DNA of 33,426 nucleotides, taken from Bryobacterales bacterium (GTDB lineage Bacteria; Acidobacteriota; Terriglobia; Bryobacterales; Bryobacteraceae). The stretch is taken from the NCBI GenBank assembly GCA_026129915.1, contig JAHCHD010000040.1, positions 1 to 33,426 on the forward strand, in the 5' to 3' direction. Below, piece by piece: positions 22,745 through 31,399 of this stretch (positions are counted from its first letter, which is position 1; each line of letters opens with the position of its first letter). The notes under the pieces are model-generated. The model ran no database searches. It was not told the origin of the DNA and saw nothing but the letters and a program-made list of their open reading frames with translations. A program made the translations under genes and the position numbers.

Positions 22745-24409
22745 CTATGGCATCCAGCTTGCCGTGTCGGCGCCGGAAGGGGCAGACTTGCGGATGTGTT
22801 CCGCCCAGATGGGCAGGTAATACTGCTCCATTGTCGATCCCTCTGGAATGTCTCCGACGTAGCAATGCGGCTTGTTGTCACCATAGACGATCTTGCCGCC
22901 ATAGTAGGGTCCCTTGAGTGGTTCCTTCGTGGATTCCAGGAACGATTCCATGCGGTGGACGCCGCCTTCCAGAAAGAAGGTGTCCTTCGTTCCCATCGTT
23001 ACGTGGATCTTACCGATCAGCTTGGGGCCAAGCACTTCCCAGTTCGCCTTCAGGATGGCGGTAAGGTCGTAATTCTCGGTCCAGTACTTCGCCACGGAGG
23101 CGTCAATCACGCCGGTGAGCGGATCCCAAAGCTTGGCGGGATAGCCGTCCGCACCGATGGGACCAAACACGGAATGGAACGCATCCAACTGCCCGCCGGA
23201 ACGTCCGCGCGTGCCAAGAACCAGTTCCTGGCGTGTGAAGCTCTCGTTGGTGGAAAGTACGCTCCCATTGCCAAGGCGTCCCAAGAGTTTAGGGATTCGC
23301 TGGAAGGGGCCTTCGTCGTAGTGAGCGTTCTTGTCTTCGTAAACGTTCACCAATTGGAAGGCATGGAAGTCGAGAGGGTCCGGACAGAAGCTCCAAACTC
23401 CGCCGAAGAAATCGGGATAGAACACCTGCTGGGCAAGGCTCATCCAGCCTCCGGTTGATCCGCCCGTCACAATGCGGGCCCAAGGTTCATTGAACCCGCG
23501 GAACCGGGTCTCGAGCCATGGATAGAACTCTTGCATCATCGCATCGCCCCACGGGCCATTGTTTGCGGAGTTGATTCCGTAGGAGTCGTCGTAGAACGGT
23601 GTGGGATGCTGGGTGAGCACCAGCAGCATCTTCGGAAGCCGGCCAGCCTTCCAGTCGGCTGCGAAGCGGTTGCGTGCCAGCATTGCCTGGCGCATGCCAG
23701 CCGAGGCATCTGGCGGGGGCGGCTCGTCGCGAAACGAATTGAAGCCGGTCGGGAAATGCCCCTGGATGTAAACCACAGGGTATCGCTGTAGCGGTTGATC
23801 ATCGAAGCCCGGGGGTACCAGCACAATCGCACCAATCGGCACCGGCCGCCCCCAGAACTCAGAGAGGATCTTGCTTTGAAACTGCACGCGCCGTATCCAC
23901 TGCGTGTCCTCGAGCTGCGGAAGAGGGGCGATCACCTTGCTAAGTTCCAGCAGAACGGAGGTATCGGCAGTGATTGTCACCTCCTGAGCTTCACTGAACA
24001 GATTGCCGGGAGAGCGGTTCCAATGCTGGCCCTCACCGTTGTCCCAGGGAAGCTTCAGCACACGACCGTCCTTCAGCCGCAAGGTTTCGTAGACGTTTAA
24101 TACAGCCTGCACGTAATACTTGCCGGGTCTCAGAGCGGCGAGGCTGGGATGCGGGTGGCCGATGGCAGTTTCATCCACTTCCATCGTCTCGCCGGGCTGC
24201 CAGGCCTCCACATCAACTCCGAAAACCTGGGCAGTCTCCAGCCCCCAGGAAACCTGAAACCGTGGCTCGGGCACTGGGCGAGTTGCCACTATCAGCACGA
24301 GGCGACCATCTGCTGGCTCCGCACGTGCCGCACCAGGGAGGCGGATCTCGAATCGAGGTGTCGCGCAGAGGGAGAGGCAGGCGCAAAGAATGAGGAGGAC
24401 TAGACGCAT
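22745..24409 (-). CDS. Secreted alpha/beta hydrolase (putative esterase family)
   Basis: A 554-residue exported hydrolase. A signal peptide (MRLVLLILCACLSLCA) precedes an N-terminal beta-rich domain (about 20-160) with LRPGKYYVQAVLNVYETL. The C-terminal alpha/beta hydrolase part has IGAIVLVPPGFDD, RYPVVYIQGHFP, and the nucleophile elbow GGSTGG (316-321, Ser318). A candidate catalytic histidine is in DNKPHCYVGD near the end, and an acidic residue in GTKDTFF. The layout resembles esterase-D/feruloyl esterase-like (PF00756) proteins; a substrate cannot be named. The ATG at 24409 has GGAGG-like elements on the other strand only; the start is chosen for the signal peptide. It is convergent with the DUF2721 gene. 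Confidence 0.85.
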   Translation of the reverse strand: MRLVLLILCACLSLCATPRFEIRLPGAARAEPADGRLVLIVATRPVPEPRFQVSWGLETAQVFGVDVEAWQPGETMEVDETAIGHPHPSLAALRPGKYYVQAVLNVYETLRLKDGRVLKLPWDNGEGQHWNRSPGNLFSEAQEVTITADTSVLLELSKVIAPLPQLEDTQWIRRVQFQSKILSEFWGRPVPIGAIVLVPPGFDDQPLQRYPVVYIQGHFPTGFNSFRDEPPPPDASAGMRQAMLARNRFAADWKAGRLPKMLLVLTQHPTPFYDDSYGINSANNGPWGDAMMQEFYPWLETRFRGFNEPWARIVTGGSTGGWMSLAQQVFYPDFFGGVWSFCPDPLDFHAFQLVNVYEDKNAHYDEGPFQRIPKLLGRLGNGSVLSTNESFTRQELVLGTRGRSGGQLDAFHSVFGPIGADGYPAKLWDPLTGVIDASVAKYWTENYDLTAILKANWEVLGPKLIGKIHVTMGTKDTFFLEGGVHRMESFLESTKEPLKGPYYGGKIVYGDNKPHCYVGDIPEGSTMEQYYLPIWAEHIRKSAPSGADTASWMP

Positions 24410-24561
24410 GACTTGAGAGTATACGATGTGCGCGGAAGCAACCGGTGGATGGGCAATTATCGCGGGAGGCTAGCGGTTCTGGGCGTGTGCCCGTTTCCTG
24501 CCTGGCGCCGCATCGCGATATCCTGAACGGAATGAATCTCCACATGAAGTGAGGTCTTCCC

Positions 24562-25830
24562 ATGCAGCGCAGACACTTTCTAATGACTTCGGCCAGCGCC
24601 CTCGGTGCCAAGGCTTTTGCCGCTTCCAAGTCCCCCAACGACACGGTGCGTATTGCTGTGCTTGGCGTGAATGGCCGTGGACAGAATCATATCGAAGGCT
24701 ACTCCCGCCTTAAGAACGTGGAAGTGGTTTCGCTGGTGGAGCCCGACCTCACGGTTGGCCGCAAGGTAGCGGGCATGATGGAAGGCAAGACCGGTCGCAA
24801 AGTGGAAGTGGTGCAGGATTTGCGCCGGGTGCTTGACGACAAGACGATTGATTGCATCAGCGTAGCCACGCCCAACCACTGGCATGCATTGGCTACCGTG
24901 TGGGGCTGCCAGGCAGGCAAGGACGTCTATGTCGAGAAGCCGGGTAGCCACAATGTTCTCGAAGGCCGCAAGATGATTGAGGCGGCACAGAAGTACGAGC
25001 GTGTGGTGCAGCATGGTGTCCAGCTGCGCAGCTCGGTTGCGCTACGAGAAGCCGTGGAGAAACTCAATGCCGGCGTCATTGGCAAAGTGTATATGTCGCG
25101 CGCCCTCATCTACCGGTGGCGTCCCAGCATCGGCAAGCACCCGGTAACCGAGGTACCCGCCGAACTCGATTACAACATTTGGCAGGGTCCCGCGCGGGAA
25201 GAGGCGTTCTCGCGCCGCCTTGTACATTACAACTGGCATTACAGCTGGGCGCATGGAAATGGCGAAATCGGCAACCAAGGCGTGCATGAGACTGACATGT
25301 CACTATGGGGCCTGGGCGAGCAGATGCCCCGGCATGTAGGCGCGATGGGCGGCAAGTTCCTATGGGACGATGATAAGCAGACCCCCGAGGTGTTGTCTTC
25401 CTCTTTCCTCTTTGAGAGTGGCAAGTACCTGGAAGTGGCCGTCCGTCACTGGTGCACGAATGAAGAGCACGGCGTGGGCGTAGGCAATATTTTCTACGGC
25501 TCGGAAGGCTACATGACCATCCACGGCTACAGCAAGTACGCCACCTACCTGGGCCAGAAACGCGAACCGGGTCCTACCCGTGATGAGAGCGGCGACCACT
25601 ATGCAAACTTCGTGGAAGTAGTGCGCAGCCGGGACAAGAGTTTGCTGCATGGTCCGGTGGAGACGGCGCACTACTCGTCTGCCATCGCCCACCTGGGCAA
25701 CATTGCCCACCGCCTTGGCCGTCGTCTGGAGTTCGACCCGAAGACTGAGAAGTTCGTGGGTGATGCGGAAGCAGATCGCATGCTTACTCGCGACTATCGT
25801 GCGCCTTTCGTCGTGCCAGACAAGGTGTAG
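24562..25830 (+). CDS. Tat-exported Gfo/Idh/MocA family oxidoreductase
   Basis: A 422-residue NAD(P)-dependent sugar or sugar-acid oxidoreductase. A Tat-type signal begins QRRHFLMTSASALGAKAFA, so it is folded and loaded with cofactor before export. The Rossmann motif is GVNGRG (35-40), and the catalytic-lysine segment is EKPGSHNVLEGRKM (125-138). The C-terminal domain carries NWHYSWAHGNGEIGNQGVHETDM. This exported subtype is common in Planctomycetes and Acidobacteria. The ATG at 24562 is preceded by GAGGT seven bases upstream. No sugar operon surrounds it, but the DUF1080/symporter pair and the subunit 3-like gene are nearby. Confidence 0.92.
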   Translation: MQRRHFLMTSASALGAKAFAASKSPNDTVRIAVLGVNGRGQNHIEGYSRLKNVEVVSLVEPDLTVGRKVAGMMEGKTGRKVEVVQDLRRVLDDKTIDCISVATPNHWHALATVWGCQAGKDVYVEKPGSHNVLEGRKMIEAAQKYERVVQHGVQLRSSVALREAVEKLNAGVIGKVYMSRALIYRWRPSIGKHPVTEVPAELDYNIWQGPAREEAFSRRLVHYNWHYSWAHGNGEIGNQGVHETDMSLWGLGEQMPRHVGAMGGKFLWDDDKQTPEVLSSSFLFESGKYLEVAVRHWCTNEEHGVGVGNIFYGSEGYMTIHGYSKYATYLGQKREPGPTRDESGDHYANFVEVVRSRDKSLLHGPVETAHYSSAIAHLGNIAHRLGRRLEFDPKTEKFVGDAEADRMLTRDYRAPFVVPDKV

Positions 25831-25859
25831 CCACGGTGATCGACGGCTGCTGTTGTGAA

Positions 25860-25897
25860 CGAAAGCGGCGGGGTCAGCAATGGCGCTGGGGCTTTCG
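25860..25897. terminator. Possible stem-loop between convergent genes
   Basis: CGAAAGC (25860-25866) and GCTTTCG (25891-25897) can pair, enclosing an inner CAGC/GCTG stem. It lies in the 110-base gap between the converging oxidoreductase and signalling genes. The stem is interrupted and the T run is weak, so the call is tentative. Confidence 0.3.
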
Positions 25898-25940
25898 TAT
25901 TTCCGGACGCTTCCCTGAATCGTGTTGCCCCAGGCAGGCG

Positions 25941-27584
25941 TCAGCCTAGCTGGGTGAGGTATTGTTTCAGGGAAGGGACGGTCTCTTCGAATCGTCGTTC
26001 GATGTCAGCGAGCCGCTGCCTGAGTACTTCCGGCGCACTGAGTCGTTCGTTCTCAAAGGCCTCGCAAGCTTCCACCAAGTCCCGCGCTCCCAGGCTGCTC
26101 GAGCTGCCTTTGATTTTGTGAACCAGCTCCCGCGCGTCCTGCCAGCGCTGGAATTCTGCCATCGTCCGCAGGCTCTCAATTCTAGCGCCACTGTCTTCCA
26201 GAAACAGATTCACAACATCGCGCACGACATCGGTATCCAGGTCAGCGCGTAGCCGTTCAAGCGCTTCCTCCACGCGACGCGCCGCTGGATTCTGAGTGCC
26301 AGCCGAAGGTTCGGGAGCTTCTGCATCGGGTGCGGTCCATCGTCGCAGGACGTCCGCGAGCGCCTCCATCCGGATAGGCTTCACCATGAACTCATCCACT
26401 CCGGCTTCGAGACAACGTCGCCGGTCGTCGTCGTGGCCAAATGCGGTAACCGCAACAATCGGTATCCGCCCAATGCTCTCTTCGTTGCCGCGAATGAACT
26501 TGGTGGCCTCAATGCCATCCATTTCCGGCATCTGGCAATCCATCAGGATGGCGGCATAGCGGCGATGACAAACGGCATGCACGGCCTCAAGCCCATTGGA
26601 GACAATCTCCGCGCGCAAGCCCAGCTTTTCCACCATTCCCTGGATCACACGCTGGTTCACGGGATGGTCTTCGGCAATCAGCACGGTTTGGGTGTGCCTG
26701 CCGGACATCAGCCCGATGCCATCGTCGTTACCGGCGCGCAGCATCGCCACGCTCCATGCCAGTTCATCTCCCGCAAAAGTCACCGGGGCTGAGAACGCGC
26801 GGAACCGGAGCAACTGCCCATTCGCTGACCGGTGAATGCAGTCCGTATCATGCACTCGATTCCAGGGGATGCCCGCCGGCCCATCCATCTCGGGGATGTC
26901 CTGAAAGGTGGAATCAAAGGCAAACAGTTGTTCGAAGCTCGAGGCAGTGACGTCGTCGGAGAGACTTAGATGGCTGCGCAGGGAATCGCTCATTGCCAGC
27001 AGGTGCCCGGCGTCGTTCACCACGCAATGCCCTATGCATCGCGGGTCGCTAAGCAGCGTCACATGTTGCCGCAAGATCGCCTGCAAATCCCGTGCTGCTT
27101 CTAGCTCCCGCTTGTCCTCGCGCGCCTCCATTCGCAGCGCAATCTGCCTGCACACCTCACTCAACAACACACTCGTCTCTGCGGAAACTTGCGGGCGAGG
27201 TACTGGATGCGCAAGCGCTAGCACCGCATTGCAATCGTTTGACAGCACCGGGAAACGGAACAGCATCAGTAAGCCGGGTTCCTGTGCCAGCACTGACGTC
27301 AACAGGCTGATGGCCTCGCTCTCAAGCGAAGCATCGGCAATCACGGATTCATGGTCAAACCCATTCAGAGCATCGGGCACCAATAACGCCGCCGTCCGCG
27401 CGGAATCTTCCTCCAAACCCAGATACGCAAGTGGCCACACGTTGCCGCGCTGCTCGAGGTACAGCGATGCCGTGCTAGTCAACGCTACGTGAGCGGCCAG
27501 TTGCAGCAGCCCTGCCAATGCATCCGGGGGCAGTGCATAAGGAACTGGCCGGGGCCGGGCTGGGCTGCTGGTTGGTGGCGTCAT
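25941..27584 (-). CDS. GAF-receiver-Hpt signalling protein without a kinase domain
   Basis: A 547-residue cytoplasmic signalling protein. Residues about 15-155 look like a GAF domain, 175-290 like a PAS domain (DAGHLLAMSDSL, QLLRFRAFSAPVTF). The receiver (about 299-415) has EDH near 305, phospho-acceptor Asp349 (ILMDCQMPEMDG), Thr380 (VAVTAFG) and Lys402 (VKPI). The Hpt domain (about 445-547) has the phospho-accepting His489 in ELVHKIKGSSSSLGA. No DHp or ATP-binding domain is present, so phosphate must come from a separate kinase, and the protein may act as a relay. The ATG at 27584 is chosen as start; the open frame upstream is not domain-like. No output domain is visible. Confidence 0.87.
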   Translation of the reverse strand: MTPPTSSPARPRPVPYALPPDALAGLLQLAAHVALTSTASLYLEQRGNVWPLAYLGLEEDSARTAALLVPDALNGFDHESVIADASLESEAISLLTSVLAQEPGLLMLFRFPVLSNDCNAVLALAHPVPRPQVSAETSVLLSEVCRQIALRMEAREDKRELEAARDLQAILRQHVTLLSDPRCIGHCVVNDAGHLLAMSDSLRSHLSLSDDVTASSFEQLFAFDSTFQDIPEMDGPAGIPWNRVHDTDCIHRSANGQLLRFRAFSAPVTFAGDELAWSVAMLRAGNDDGIGLMSGRHTQTVLIAEDHPVNQRVIQGMVEKLGLRAEIVSNGLEAVHAVCHRRYAAILMDCQMPEMDGIEATKFIRGNEESIGRIPIVAVTAFGHDDDRRRCLEAGVDEFMVKPIRMEALADVLRRWTAPDAEAPEPSAGTQNPAARRVEEALERLRADLDTDVVRDVVNLFLEDSGARIESLRTMAEFQRWQDARELVHKIKGSSSSLGARDLVEACEAFENERLSAPEVLRQRLADIERRFEETVPSLKQYLTQLG

Positions 27585-27717
27585 CAAATGCTCTCGATTC
27601 ACCGAACAGAGAGTCCACGCCAGCTCGACGGCTGTGTGTGGTTTCGCCTTTTCACAACGGCGGCAACCACCACGATGGCGGGGATTCGGATACCTCAGAT
27701 AATAGTATCCCTCCTGG

Positions 27718-27771
27718 AATCCGGATTTCCAGAACAAAAATCAATGATTTTGTTGCAGCAACATTGCAGCA
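27718..27771. promoter_or_regulatory. Palindromes and spaced direct repeats between divergent genes
   Basis: A perfect 10-base palindrome AATCCGGATT (27718-27727) is followed by TGTTGC-A-GCAACA (27751-27763) and two copies of TTGCAGCA exactly 11 bases apart (27753 and 27764), one helical turn. The cluster ends 26 bases before the ATG of the subunit 3-like gene and could be an operator for it, for the divergent signalling gene, or for both. No clear -35/-10 pair was found. Confidence 0.4.
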
Positions 27772-27796
27772 GACAAGATAAGGCATCATAGATTCC

Positions 27797-28342
27797 ATGA
27801 ATCGTCGCGATCTCTGTCGGATCGGCGCGAGCGGCGCCGCCGTCGCCTCCCTCAGCGCGCAGCACCAACACCCGGTTTCCGATGCGGCGAAGAAAGAAGC
27901 TGCTTCGGACAACTGGACGCCCGCTGTGTTCGATCGTCACCAGAACGAAACGGTGGTAGCGCTCACTGAGTGCATCATTCCGGAAACCGACACACCGGGC
28001 GCCAAAGCGGCCCGCGTGAATCGGTACATCGATCTCTTCTTGCGTGATGGCGAAGCCCGCCGCCGTGAGCAGTTCTTCGAGGGCATTGCGTGGCTGGACG
28101 GCTACAGTATCCGTCGTGCCAACACCCCCTTTGTGGGGCTATCGGAGAGCGAGCAGGTAGCCGTATTGCAGGTCCTCGATGCGGGTGACGACCCTGGCAT
28201 CCAAACAGGCCACGCTTTCTTCCGGATGGTAAAGGCCATGACAGCGAGCATCTATTACGCCACGGAGATCGGCTTCAACGAACTCAACAAGGGCGGGCGC
28301 GTCCCGGCGGGATTCGGCTGCGATGGTTCCAACCATGCCTAG
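27797..28342 (+). CDS. Gluconate 2-dehydrogenase subunit 3-like protein
   Basis: A 181-residue protein with a Tat-like N-terminus (NRRDLCRIGASGAAVASLSA) and the subunit 3 fold: FDRHQNETVVALTECIIPETDTPGAKAARVNRYIDLFL, then QFFEGIAWLDGYS and HAFFRMVKAMTASIYYATEIG. In known complexes the subunit pairs with an FAD-linked GMC dehydrogenase that oxidises a sugar in the periplasm, often with a cytochrome c. No GMC gene lies next to it in this window, so it is an orphan here, or its partner is encoded elsewhere. Repeats upstream (27718-27771) suggest tight control. folC follows after 39 bases. Confidence 0.85.
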   Translation: MNRRDLCRIGASGAAVASLSAQHQHPVSDAAKKEAASDNWTPAVFDRHQNETVVALTECIIPETDTPGAKAARVNRYIDLFLRDGEARRREQFFEGIAWLDGYSIRRANTPFVGLSESEQVAVLQVLDAGDDPGIQTGHAFFRMVKAMTASIYYATEIGFNELNKGGRVPAGFGCDGSNHA

Positions 28343-28381
28343 CTCGCTACGGCCTTAGGATTGGCTGCCCGCGCAACCACA

Positions 28382-29683
28382 ATGCAATACCCTGACTCGG
28401 TGGAATATCTCTACGCCCTCGGCAACGAGATGAAGTCTGCCAAACTCGGGCTCGAACGGATGCAGGCACTGCTGGAGGAACTTGGCAATCCCCAGCAACG
28501 ATTTCGGGTGGTGCATGTGGCAGGCACCAACGGTAAGGGTTCCACCTGTGCCATGATCGCCGCGGGACTGCAGGCGAATGGCATGCACACAGGGCTCTGC
28601 ACCTCACCGCACCTGCTTGAACCCACCGAACGTATCCGCATTGCGGGTGTCGACGTCACCCGCGAAGTATTCGTTGAAGCATTCCGGGCGGTGCACGTCG
28701 CTGCGGAGGCAATGCTGGCGCGGGGCGAACTGGATGCGCATCCCAGCTATTTTGAAACGGTTACTGCCATGGGGTTCTGGGCCTTCGCACAAGCCGGTGT
28801 CCAGTGGGCCGTAGTGGAAGTGGGCCTCGGGGGCCGTCTGGACGCCACGAACGTCGTCCGGCCCGACCTGGCGGTAATCACGCCCGTCGATTTCGACCAC
28901 GAAGCGTGGCTCGGGCGCAGCATCGAGAGCATAGCCGCCGAGAAAGCTGGCATCCTCAAGTCCGGTGTCCCTGCCCTCACCAGCATTCAGCGACCCGAAG
29001 CGCTTCGAGTGCTCAAAGACCGCGCGCACGCCGTGGACACGCCTCTCCACCACAGTGCGTCGTGGCGCCAGGAAGCGCTCGAGGTACTAGCGGACGGCGT
29101 ACGTTTTGTACTTCACCGGAAGGATGCGTCGCCTGCCGACGCGCCGCTAGTGGTAGAGTGTCCGCTTCGCGGCGCGTTTCAAGCGGAGAACGCACGTACC
29201 GCCGCGGCTGCCCTCGATCTGCTTGGTGTTCCCACAAGCAAGATCGAAGCAGGAATCCGCCAGGTCCGCTGGCCTGGCCGTCTGGAGCAGGTTGGCAGGA
29301 ATCCTGACGTTTTTCTGGATGGAGCACATAACCCTGCCGGATGTGCCGCGCTTGCCGCCTACATCCGCCAGGTGAAGGGGAATCGCAAGGTGTGGTTGGT
29401 GTTTGGCATCATGCGGGACAAGGCGATTTCGGAGATGACGAGCGAGCTATTCCCGTTGGCCGATCGTCTGGTGCTCACGGCCCCGAGCCAGCCGCGCGCG
29501 CTTCGCCCGGAGGTCCTCGCCGCGGAAGCGGGTGAGCAGCCGCATGTAGTGGCAGCGGATGTGGAGCAGGCGATCGCGGCAGTCCGGAATGCAGATCCCG
29601 ATGACATTGTCTTTATCGCCGGCTCGCTGTTTCTGGTAGCGGAAGCAGCCGCGCTCCTGTGCACGCGAAACCCCAGGAGCTAA
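28382..29683 (+). CDS. folC: Bifunctional folylpolyglutamate/dihydrofolate synthase
   Basis: FolC adds glutamate to dihydropteroate and to folates in the cytoplasm. The 433-residue product has the P-loop VAGTNGKGST, TSPHLLEPTERIRIAG, the omega-loop region, VEVGLGGRLDATNVV, TPVDFDHEAWLGRSIESIAAEKAGILK, and DGAHNPAG in the C-terminal domain, all diagnostic. The ATG at 28382 begins MQYPDSVEYLYALGNEMK; in-frame codons upstream are not needed. It follows the subunit 3-like gene by 39 bases and precedes plsC by 76 bases on the same strand. Confidence 0.95.
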   Translation: MQYPDSVEYLYALGNEMKSAKLGLERMQALLEELGNPQQRFRVVHVAGTNGKGSTCAMIAAGLQANGMHTGLCTSPHLLEPTERIRIAGVDVTREVFVEAFRAVHVAAEAMLARGELDAHPSYFETVTAMGFWAFAQAGVQWAVVEVGLGGRLDATNVVRPDLAVITPVDFDHEAWLGRSIESIAAEKAGILKSGVPALTSIQRPEALRVLKDRAHAVDTPLHHSASWRQEALEVLADGVRFVLHRKDASPADAPLVVECPLRGAFQAENARTAAAALDLLGVPTSKIEAGIRQVRWPGRLEQVGRNPDVFLDGAHNPAGCAALAAYIRQVKGNRKVWLVFGIMRDKAISEMTSELFPLADRLVLTAPSQPRALRPEVLAAEAGEQPHVVAADVEQAIAAVRNADPDDIVFIAGSLFLVAEAAALLCTRNPRS

Positions 29684-29759
29684 TCAGAACTCCGTCACAT
29701 CCAGCGCATTCGCACGCCACCTCCCGTGGAAGCCGCTTACAATCGAAAGAGCAAAGCGC

Positions 29760-30542
29760 ATGGCCCAGGACCGCATTTCGCCCGCCTACCTATTTGCCAT
29801 CCTCGTGAAGGCGCCACTGATTTGCCTTTCCACCATCGTGATGGGCAGCATTTCGTTTGCCTGCTCGCTGTTCGATAAGACAGGCAACCCGCAGCACAAG
29901 GTGGCGCGGGCCTGGGCGCGGCAGTTGCTGGCCATCGGTGGTGTGCGCGTGCGGGTGGAGGGGCTTGAACGCATTGAGCCAGCAGGCAGCTACGTCTTTG
30001 TCAGCAATCATGTGAGCTTCATGGATACCCCGGTTCTGATCGCCCACATTCCGGTGCAGTTTCGTTTCCTCGCCAAGCGAGGCCTCTTCCAGATTCCCTT
30101 TTTGGGTAATCATCTCCAGCGTGCCGGTCACATTCCGATTCCGCGCGATGACGTCCGCGGGATGCTGAAGGCGCTCAGCTTTGCGGCTGAGGTGGTGCAG
30201 CAGCGCCGCATTTGTCTGCTGATTTTCCCCGAGGGCGGACGCACCCACGACGGCATCGGCCTGCAGGAGTTCAAAGACGGTGCGGCCTACCTGGCCGTGA
30301 AGAGCGGTGTGCCCGTGGTTCCCATTGGCTTGGCGGGTATGGAGAAGGTTTTGCCCATGGGTTCCGCGCATGTGCGCAGTGGCCACGCTTTGATGCGAAT
30401 CGGCGAGCCCATCCCCACGGCGGGTATGTCGCTAAAGGCGCACAAGGCGCTTACCCTTCGTTTACGGAACGAAGTGGCTGCGCTCTCCGGCCAGGAACTG
30501 ATGCCGGTGGAAACTCACGAACCCGCCGGCGCCGCCAGCTAG
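29760..30542 (+). CDS. plsC: 1-acyl-sn-glycerol-3-phosphate acyltransferase
   Basis: PlsC converts lysophosphatidic acid to phosphatidic acid at the inner membrane. The 260-residue protein has an N-terminal membrane segment (about 12-38, VKAPLICLSTIVMGSISFACSL) and the four acyltransferase motifs: NHVSFMD (HxxxxD), RFLAKRGLFQIPFLG, LLIFPEGGRTHDG, and VPVVPIGLAGMEK. A predicted -10-like TACAAT lies 20 bases before the ATG but without a -35 partner. It converges with rlmA, the stops being 6 bases apart. Confidence 0.93.
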   Translation: MAQDRISPAYLFAILVKAPLICLSTIVMGSISFACSLFDKTGNPQHKVARAWARQLLAIGGVRVRVEGLERIEPAGSYVFVSNHVSFMDTPVLIAHIPVQFRFLAKRGLFQIPFLGNHLQRAGHIPIPRDDVRGMLKALSFAAEVVQQRRICLLIFPEGGRTHDGIGLQEFKDGAAYLAVKSGVPVVPIGLAGMEKVLPMGSAHVRSGHALMRIGEPIPTAGMSLKAHKALTLRLRNEVAALSGQELMPVETHEPAGAAS

Positions 30543-30548
30543 GCTACG

Positions 30549-31319
30549 CTAACGGGGCCTCAGCAATACCGCATCCAGGCTGAAGGTCAGCCGCATCGGC
30601 CTCGGATCCTCTGCCTGCATCGGACGGTAGATGGAAATTTGCACGTCTCTTACCGCTTCCGCATCCAGGTCTGCGGTGGTACGGATGCAGCGCCGGTCCT
30701 CCGTTATAAACAAAGGCTCCAGCATTTCAACCACGCGCCCAACTCGGTCCTTCCCGGCGCCGCGCAACTCAATGAGATCGTCCGGGGCCGGCACCGCCAC
30801 CAGCAGACGGCCATCGTCGCGCAATACCCGCCGGAACTCCTCAGGATGCAACCGCGCCGTGATAGACAGCACCGCACCGAATGCCCCTGTGGCGTAAGGC
30901 AGGAATCGATCAGCGTTCGCAATCAGCCATTCGCACTCGGGATAGCGCTTTGCTGCCGCCTGTATGGCGGACGTCGAAAGGTCCACTCCCCATGCCCGTG
31001 TCTCAAAGCGCGTGGCTAAGTTCGCCGTGTAGAAACCCTCGCCGCAGCCGACATCCAGCAGGGCGCTCCCTTTGGCAAGCGGCATCATCGAGGAGATACC
31101 ATCCAGCAGGGGCTGGCTAAGCCCGCGGTCGTGCAAGCGCCGCCGCGCGGCAACCGCCTCAACCCGATCGCCCGGATTCCGAGAGCGACGGTCCTGCGGC
31201 TGCAGCAAGTTTACATAACCATGCCTTGAGAGATCGAAGGAATGACCTTGGGCGCACACCAGTCGCTTCCCGTCCCGCAATAGTTCCTGGCGGCAATCCC
31301 TGACGGTACACAGCAGCAT
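30549..31319 (-). CDS. 23S rRNA (guanine-N1)-methyltransferase, RlmA type
   Basis: A 256-residue SAM-dependent methyltransferase resembling RlmA(I)/RlmA(II) (RrmA/TlrB), which methylate N1 of guanine 745 or 748 in 23S rRNA. Residues Cys4, Cys9, Cys22 and His26 give the N-terminal zinc site (CTVRDC, CAQGHSFDL), followed by GYVNLLQPQDRRSRNPGD, the family hallmark, and the SAM motif LLDVGCGEGFYTANLA. The ATG at 31319 starts this zinc domain. Members such as TlrB give macrolide tolerance, but the ordinary housekeeping role is more likely. The small gene at 31400 diverges from it, 80 bases upstream. Confidence 0.9.
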   Translation of the reverse strand: MLLCTVRDCRQELLRDGKRLVCAQGHSFDLSRHGYVNLLQPQDRRSRNPGDRVEAVAARRRLHDRGLSQPLLDGISSMMPLAKGSALLDVGCGEGFYTANLATRFETRAWGVDLSTSAIQAAAKRYPECEWLIANADRFLPYATGAFGAVLSITARLHPEEFRRVLRDDGRLLVAVPAPDDLIELRGAGKDRVGRVVEMLEPLFITEDRRCIRTTADLDAEAVRDVQISIYRPMQAEDPRPMRLTFSLDAVLLRPR

Positions 31320-31399
31320 CCGCCAAAGTGTAGCGCAACTCGCGCAATTGCTGGTCCATCCTGACCAGGAACCGCGCGTGACCCCACAAGGGGGCACAC

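Noticed and set aside
22640..22800. A plus-strand frame with a cysteine-rich segment (CNWLQMDCCDCPRKSQCY) between the DUF2721 and esterase genes.
   Set aside because: The frame runs on for over 650 bases antisense to the esterase gene, has no ribosome binding site and starts at a GTG; the cysteine cluster is probably chance.
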